A stretch of 64,000 nt of DNA, taken from assembly GCF_013366375.1 (NCBI RefSeq), contig NZ_JABWMJ010000016.1, forward strand, positions 1 to 64,000, read 5' to 3'. The position numbers and the translations under genes were made by a program. Below, piece after piece: positions 59,389 through 64,000 of this stretch; positions within the stretch are counted from its first letter, which is position 1, and each line of letters starts with the position of its first letter. The DNA is from Rhizobacter koreensis. GTDB lineage: Bacteria; Pseudomonadota; Gammaproteobacteria; Burkholderiales; Burkholderiaceae_C. The notes under the pieces are model-generated. The model had not been told where the DNA came from, ran no database searches, and was given only the letters and a program-made list of their open reading frames with translations.

Positions 59389-61674
59389 ATGATCGATCTG
59401 ACGCAGAGGCTTGACGAGCGCACCGACGTGCAGCGCATGCTGTGCATTGCGGCAGCGGACTTCTTCGCGGCCGACGGCGAGGCACATCGGCTGCGCGAAT
59501 GGCGCGGCCAGTTCCCAGGGCACGACCGGGCGCGCTGGCAGCGCCTGGCCGGCCTCGGGTGGCTCGGTCTGTGCCTGCCCGAGTCGCTCGGTGGCAGCGG
59601 GCTCGGTGTGGTCGAGGCTGCGGTGCTGCTCGAGCAGTGTGGACGCGCGCTCGCGCCCGAGCCGCTCGTGGCCGGTGCGCTGCTTCCGGCGTGGGCACTG
59701 CTGCACGGCGAGTCGAGCGTACTGCGCGAGCGCTGGTTGCCGGCGCTGGCGCGCGGCGAGGCGCAGCTCGCGCTCGCCGCAGACGACGACGCCACGCTGC
59801 GCGCCGAACCGCGCGGTGCGGGTCTCGTGCTGGAGGGGTGCCGGCGCTTCGTCGCTGGCGCCGCAGGGGCCGACGCCTTCGTCGTGGCAGCGCAGGCGCC
59901 GCAGGGTTCGGTGCTGTTGCTCGTCGAGGCGGACCAGCGCGGTCTGCAGCTGGCGACGCAGCCACGCGTCGACGGCGGCTTCTGGGGCGAGCTGCGCTTT
60001 GAGGCGGCCGAGGTCGGGCCGGCGCAGGTGGTGGCCGGCGCCGAGCGCGCCAGGGCCGTGCTCGACCGGGCGCTCGACCTGGCGCGCATCGCCGCGTCCG
60101 CCGAGCTGCTCGGTGTCATGACCAAGGCGCTCGAGACGAGCGTGGCCTATATCTCGATGCGCGAGCAGTTCGGGCGCCCGATCGGCAGCTTCCAGGCGCT
60201 GCAGCACCGCGCCGCCGACATGCTGATCCAGATCGAACTGACGCGCTCGGCCGTGCTGCAGTCGGCCGCCGTGGCAGACGCACACGACGCCGACGGGCAC
60301 CGCGTGGCGATCGCCGCGAGCCAGGCCAAAGCGCGCGCCTCGGCAGCGGCGCTAGAGGTCACCAAGGGCTGCATCCAGCTGCATGGCGGGATCGGCTACA
60401 CCGACGAGTGCAACATCGGCCTGTACCTGAAGAAGGCGATGTTCGGCGCCGTGTGGCTCGGCGACGCGACGACGCACCGGCGCCGCTACAACGAGCGGGC
60501 CGGCGACGGTCAGGAAGCGTCGGCGCCCGAGATCATCGCCGGCGGCGAGCAGCCGATCCGCCGCGACGAGTTGCGGCGCTGGCTGGCCGAGAACTTCCCG
60601 TCCGATTGGCGTTTCCCGCCCACCCGCCTGAGCCTGAAGCAAACGCGTGCATGGCACGAGAAGCTCTACCGCAAGGGCTGGGTGGCGCCGAACTGGCCGA
60701 AGGAATACGGCGGCATGGGCCTGTCGGGCTACGAGCAGGTGGCCCTGCAGTCGGAGTTCGACCGCCACGGCATCGTCATTGCGCCGAACATGGCGGTGAT
60801 CATGCTGGGGCCGCTGATCATCCGCTACGGCACCGAGCAGCAGAAGCGCGAGATCCTGCCGCGCATCCTCTCCGGGGAAGTTCTGTGGTGCCAGGGTTAC
60901 TCCGAGCCGTCGGCGGGATCGGACCTCGCCAGCCTGCGCACCACCGCCGTGCTCGACGGCGACGAGTTCGTCGTCAACGGCCAGAAGATCTGGACTTCGT
61001 TCGCGCACGAGGCGGACTGGATCTTCCTGCTCGTGCGCACCGACCCGAAGGCCAAGAAGCAGGAGGGCATCAGCTTCCTGCTGGTGGATATGCGCACGCC
61101 CGGCATCACCGTCAAGCGCATCCGCAACCTGGGCGGGAATGCCGAGTTCTGCGAAACCTTCTTCGACAACGTGCGCGTGCCCAAGTCCAATCTCGTCGGC
61201 GCGTTGAACCAGGGCTGGACGATGGCCAAGTCGCTGCTCGGCAGCGAGCGCATCATGATCGGCAGCCCGCGCGCCGCGCGCGCGCCGCTCGGGCGCCTGC
61301 TCGAGCTGGGGCGCGCCTCGGGCCTGGACGGCGATGCCGCCTGGCGCGCGCGCTATGACCAGCTGCGGCTCGACATCGACGACCTCGAGGCGATGTACGT
61401 GCGCTGCGTCGAGGTGCTGCGCCGCGGCGGTGAGCTCGGCGCCGAAGTGTCGATGCTGAAGATCTGGGTCACCGAGGCGCAGCAGCGCGTCGCCGACCTG
61501 ATGCTCGAGACCGCCGGCGCCGCCGGCGTCGGTGACGAGTCGATTGCCTTGCCTGGCGGCGCCCTGCATCCGGCACATGCGTTTTTCGCGGCGCGCCCGG
61601 CGAGCATCTACGGCGGCAGCAACGAGATCCAGCGCAACATCCTCGCCAAGGCAGTGCTCGAGCTGCCGGGCTGA
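59389..61674 (+). CDS. fused double acyl-CoA dehydrogenase (FadE34-like)
   Basis: A 761-residue fusion of two dehydrogenase folds. The N-terminal half (about 1-370) has REQFGRPIGSFQALQHRAADM and QLHGGIGYTDECNIGLYLKKA but no TEP-G-GSD motif and no catalytic Glu. The C-terminal half has YSEPSAGSDLASLRTTA, NGQKIWTSFAHEADW, Glu in GSERIMIGS at the isovaleryl-type position, and GGSNEIQRNILAK. This matches the one-chain version of heteromeric enzymes that act on bulky side chains, such as FadE34 in steroid degradation. ATG 59389 follows GGAGG. It leads an operon with DUF35 and thiolase-like genes. Confidence 0.92.
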   Translation: MIDLTQRLDERTDVQRMLCIAAADFFAADGEAHRLREWRGQFPGHDRARWQRLAGLGWLGLCLPESLGGSGLGVVEAAVLLEQCGRALAPEPLVAGALLPAWALLHGESSVLRERWLPALARGEAQLALAADDDATLRAEPRGAGLVLEGCRRFVAGAAGADAFVVAAQAPQGSVLLLVEADQRGLQLATQPRVDGGFWGELRFEAAEVGPAQVVAGAERARAVLDRALDLARIAASAELLGVMTKALETSVAYISMREQFGRPIGSFQALQHRAADMLIQIELTRSAVLQSAAVADAHDADGHRVAIAASQAKARASAAALEVTKGCIQLHGGIGYTDECNIGLYLKKAMFGAVWLGDATTHRRRYNERAGDGQEASAPEIIAGGEQPIRRDELRRWLAENFPSDWRFPPTRLSLKQTRAWHEKLYRKGWVAPNWPKEYGGMGLSGYEQVALQSEFDRHGIVIAPNMAVIMLGPLIIRYGTEQQKREILPRILSGEVLWCQGYSEPSAGSDLASLRTTAVLDGDEFVVNGQKIWTSFAHEADWIFLLVRTDPKAKKQEGISFLLVDMRTPGITVKRIRNLGGNAEFCETFFDNVRVPKSNLVGALNQGWTMAKSLLGSERIMIGSPRAARAPLGRLLELGRASGLDGDAAWRARYDQLRLDIDDLEAMYVRCVEVLRRGGELGAEVSMLKIWVTEAQQRVADLMLETAGAAGVGDESIALPGGALHPAHAFFAARPASIYGGSNEIQRNILAKAVLELPG

Positions 61675-61732
61675 AGCGCCGCCGCGGCTTGCGCCGAACG
61701 AACCCGATCCCCTGCCCCAGGAGCATGACCCC

Positions 61733-62161
61733 ATGACGATCGACCCCAGCGCGGACTGGACCCGAGGACCGGGCCCCGACGCGGTGTTCGCCCAGCACCT
61801 GGCCTCAGGCGACTTCCGCATCCAGCACTGCGCCGCGTGCGGGCGGCACGTCTTCTATCCGCGACTGGCGTGCAGCCACTGCGGCAGTGTCGCGCTCGAG
61901 TGGCAGGCGCCGAGCGGGCGCGGCACGGTGTATGCCGTCAGCGTCGTCAACCGCAGCGCCGACAAGGGCGGACCATACAACGTCGTGCTGGTCGATCTCG
62001 CCGAGGGCCCGCGGATGATGGGACGCGTCGACGGCGTCCCGCCCGACACGGTGCGCATCGGCATGGCGGTGCGGGCGCGCGTCGGGCAGGGGGCCGGCGG
62101 CGAGCCTTGCGTGGTGTTCGATCCTGACGCCGCTGCCGATGGCGCAGGGAGCACGCGATGA
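61733..62161 (+). CDS. DUF35 Zn-ribbon/OB-fold protein
   Basis: A 142-residue DUF35 protein: FAQHLASGDFRIQHCAACGRHVFYPRLACSHCGS with a four-Cys zinc ribbon (about 33-51), then an OB-fold (GRGTVYAVSVVNR, YNVVLVDLAEGPRMMGRV). CAGGAG lies about 10 bases before ATG 61733. Its stop overlaps the ATG of the thiolase-like gene by four bases, the same pairing as at 3106-4673. It probably binds and activates that protein. Confidence 0.9.
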   Translation: MTIDPSADWTRGPGPDAVFAQHLASGDFRIQHCAACGRHVFYPRLACSHCGSVALEWQAPSGRGTVYAVSVVNRSADKGGPYNVVLVDLAEGPRMMGRVDGVPPDTVRIGMAVRARVGQGAGGEPCVVFDPDAAADGAGSTR

Positions 62162-63318
62162 GCGGCCACGGCATCCGCGGCCGCGCCGCGATCGTCGGTG
62201 CGGCGCTCGCCGGCCTGGGCGAGGCGCCGGGCCGCAGCTCGGAGGAGATCGCCGTCGAGGCCAGCGTCAAGGCGCTGGCCGAGGCCGGCCTGACGACGCG
62301 CCACGTCGATGCGGTTTTCGGTTCGCTGCCGGGCAACTCGAACCCGCTGTCGGCGCTGCTGATCGCCGAGATGCTCGGCATCCAGCCGAAATTCACCGAC
62401 AACAACCGCACCGGCGGCTCGACCTTTCTGTCATACACGCAGATGGCGGCCATGGCACTCGACGCCGGCCTGTGCGAGACGGCGCTGATCTTCTACGGCA
62501 GCAACCAGCGCACCGCCGCCGGCAAGCTGGTGTCGTCGGTCAAACCCTTCGCCTACGAGGCGCCCTACGCGCCGATCTTCCCGGCGACGTCGTATGCGCT
62601 CGCGGCCTCGCGTCACATGCACGAGTACGGCACGACCCGCGAGCAGCTGGCGGCCGTGGCGGTGGCGGCCCGGGTCTGGGCCAACAAGAATCCCGAGGCC
62701 TTCATGCGCGGCCCGCTGACCGTGGCCGACGTGCTGGCCTCGCGCATGGTGTCGAGCCCGCTGACGGCGCGCGACTGCTGCCTTGTCACCGACGGCGGCG
62801 CGGCGATCGTGATGACGCGCGCCGATCGCGCGCGCCACCTGCCGAAGAAGCCCGTCTACCTGCTCGGCGCAGCGGCGGCCACCACGCACATGAACATCGT
62901 CGCCATGGCCGACCTGACGCGCACCGCGGCCATCGACTCGGGGCAGCGCGCGATGGCCATGGCCGGCGTGTCGCCGCGCGACTTCGACGTGGTGGAGCTG
63001 TACGACGCGTTCACGATCAACACCGTCCTGTTCCTCGAGGACCTGGGTTTCTGCGCCAAGGGGGAGGGCGGACCCTTTGTCGCCAGCGGCGCCATCGCGC
63101 CGGGCGGCTCGCTGCCGGTCAACACCAACGGCGGCGGCCTGTCCTGCGTGCACCCTGGCATGTACGGCATGTTCACACTGGTGGAAGCGGTGCGGCAGCT
63201 TCGTGGCGAAGGCGGCGAGCGGCAGGTGGCGGGCGCCGAGCTGGCACTGTGCCACGGCAACGGCGGCGTGCTGTCCAGCCAGATCACCAACGTGCTCGGC
63301 ACCGAGATCACGCTGTGA
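62158..63318 (+). CDS. thiolase-like protein, Ltp2-type (probable retro-aldolase)
   Basis: A 386-residue SCP2-thiolase-like protein. The nucleophile region reads DNNRTGGSTF (about 81-90) with no Cys. The HDCF motif is LYDAF with Tyr282 in place of His. The C-terminal loop NTNGGGLSCVHPG keeps Cys330 and His332. Lack of the nucleophilic Cys argues against thiolysis and for the retro-aldol cleavage known for Ltp2, which also carries Tyr residues and works with a DUF35 partner. That partner is encoded directly upstream. The stop overlaps a GTG start downstream. Confidence 0.88.
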   Translation: MSGHGIRGRAAIVGAALAGLGEAPGRSSEEIAVEASVKALAEAGLTTRHVDAVFGSLPGNSNPLSALLIAEMLGIQPKFTDNNRTGGSTFLSYTQMAAMALDAGLCETALIFYGSNQRTAAGKLVSSVKPFAYEAPYAPIFPATSYALAASRHMHEYGTTREQLAAVAVAARVWANKNPEAFMRGPLTVADVLASRMVSSPLTARDCCLVTDGGAAIVMTRADRARHLPKKPVYLLGAAAATTHMNIVAMADLTRTAAIDSGQRAMAMAGVSPRDFDVVELYDAFTINTVLFLEDLGFCAKGEGGPFVASGAIAPGGSLPVNTNGGGLSCVHPGMYGMFTLVEAVRQLRGEGGERQVAGAELALCHGNGGVLSSQITNVLGTEITL

Positions 63319-64000
63319 GTTCACACTCGCACGACATGCGCCCCGAGGCGTTCTACCCCGGTCTGCGGATCGAGCACGTCACGGTCGCCGGCGTGAAGGC
63401 GCTGCGGGTGGGCAGCGGGCCCGTGCTGCTTCTGCTGCACGGTGGCACCGGCTCGTGGACACATTGGGTCCGCAACATCGAGCCGCTGTCGCGCCGGTTC
63501 ACTCTGGTGATTCCAGACCTGCCCGGGATGGGTGAGTCGATCGACGTGCCGCGTGACACCGACCTCGACGGCTACGGCCGCTGCCTGACGGCGGCCCTCT
63601 CCGCGGGGCTGGTGCCACCGGGGCTGCGCTTTGCCGTCGCCGGCTTTTCTTGGGGTGGGGTGGTGGCGGCATGGCTGGCGGCGCAACTGCCCGAACACGT
63701 GTTCGCCGCCTGCCTGCTGGCGCCGGGCGGCTTTCCGCCGGACGGCTGGCATCGCCCACCGCTGAGGCCCGTGCCGCCCGGCGCGAGCGACGCCGAAGCG
63801 GATGCCATCCACCGCGCCAACCTCGAGATGATGATGATCGCCGATCCGCGCAACATCGACGCGCTGACGGTGGCGATGCAGCGCCGCAACCACGCCATGA
63901 CGCGTTTCAAGTCGCGTTTCCTGGGCTATCAGGACACATTGGGGCCCAGCCTTCGACGGGTGGCCTGTCCGATTCTGGCGATCCTGCCGGCGCGCGATCC
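63315..64000 (+). CDS. alpha/beta hydrolase (partial, cut by the window edge)
   Basis: An open frame from GTG 63315 (overlapping the previous stop as GTGA) to the end of the window, at least 228 residues. It has the alpha/beta hydrolase pattern: LLLLHGGTGSWTHWVRNI (oxyanion HGG), VIPDLPGMGES and the nucleophile elbow GFSWGG with Ser112. The catalytic Asp/His would lie beyond the edge. It may hydrolyse a thioester, ester or a ring-cleavage C-C bond. An ATG at 63336 is an alternative start. Confidence 0.85.
   Translation, partial: MSSHSHDMRPEAFYPGLRIEHVTVAGVKALRVGSGPVLLLLHGGTGSWTHWVRNIEPLSRRFTLVIPDLPGMGESIDVPRDTDLDGYGRCLTAALSAGLVPPGLRFAVAGFSWGGVVAAWLAAQLPEHVFAACLLAPGGFPPDGWHRPPLRPVPPGASDAEADAIHRANLEMMMIADPRNIDALTVAMQRRNHAMTRFKSRFLGYQDTLGPSLRRVACPILAILPARD

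Noticed and set aside
1..64000. Search for CRISPR arrays, tRNA genes, insertion sequences, prophage or integrase genes
   Set aside because: None was seen by eye; no regularly spaced repeats, no transposase or integrase motifs, and no cloverleaf sequence was recognised.

Overview
The window is GC-rich and gene-dense, with long ATGA-coupled operons and almost no spacer. The two Bug/TctC-type periplasmic binding proteins and the Liv-type ABC transporter with an embedded acyl-CoA ligase point to a betaproteobacterium, probably Burkholderiales. That placement is inferred from gene content, not from a marker gene. No rRNA, tRNA, CRISPR array, insertion sequence or phage gene was seen.

Almost every gene handles acyl-CoA thioesters: nine intact acyl-CoA dehydrogenase genes (one a double-length fusion, two forming a heteromeric pair), five crotonases, one alpha-methylacyl-CoA racemase and three other CaiB/BaiF CoA-transferases, two complete biotin-dependent acyl-CoA carboxylases, an HMG-CoA-lyase-like enzyme, five intact SDRs, several MaoC/hotdog hydratases and thioesterases, two thiolase-like proteins paired with DUF35 zinc-ribbon partners, two acyl-CoA ligases and an ETF-quinone oxidoreductase.

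Layout: 126-1074 holds decayed ligase and SDR remnants. 1178-6398 (+) is a crotonase, nitronate monooxygenase, thiolase-like, DUF35 and hotdog/MaoC operon that ends in a broken second thiolase/DUF35 copy. 14580-6432 (-) is a Liv-type uptake operon with two binding proteins and an acyl-CoA ligase. 14825-15982 (-) is an acyl-CoA dehydrogenase and 16409-17584 (+) the racemase. 23544-17670 (-) runs TetR regulator, MaoC, ETF-QO, two SDRs, CoA-transferase. 23794-31677 (+) is dehydrogenase, crotonase, carboxylase beta and alpha, lyase, MFS. 31796-44861 (+) is a second carboxylase set followed by thioesterases, SDRs, MaoC, three dehydrogenases and a crotonase. 44862-45593 is decayed sequence. 45594-46673 is a metallo-beta-lactamase-fold hydrolase. 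51347-46749 (-) is two Bug proteins, two hotdog proteins and a CoA-transferase. 51460-52242 (+) is a crotonase. 55745-52275 (-) is a heteromeric dehydrogenase with a CoA-transferase. 55859-56317 (+) is MaoC. 59227-56324 (-) is an SDR and an NDP-forming acyl-CoA synthetase. 59389 to the right edge (+) is a fused dehydrogenase, DUF35, thiolase-like protein and an alpha/beta hydrolase cut by the window end.

How it works together (inference): uptake and CoA activation feed dehydrogenation, hydration and oxidation. The racemase handles 2-methyl branches, the two carboxylase/hydratase/lyase sets remove 3-methyl branches as in leucine (Liu) and acyclic terpene (Atu) catabolism, and thiolase-like/DUF35/MaoC modules resemble the Ltp2-ChsH retro-aldolase system of steroid side-chain degradation. 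Electrons leave through ETF-QO. Eight copies of a 14-bp palindrome, CTAAC-N4-GTTTG or close variants, lie upstream of most of these units and next to the TetR gene, so the window is probably one TetR-controlled catabolic regulon for methyl-branched or isoprenoid/alicyclic carboxylic acids. The actual substrate cannot be read from the sequence.
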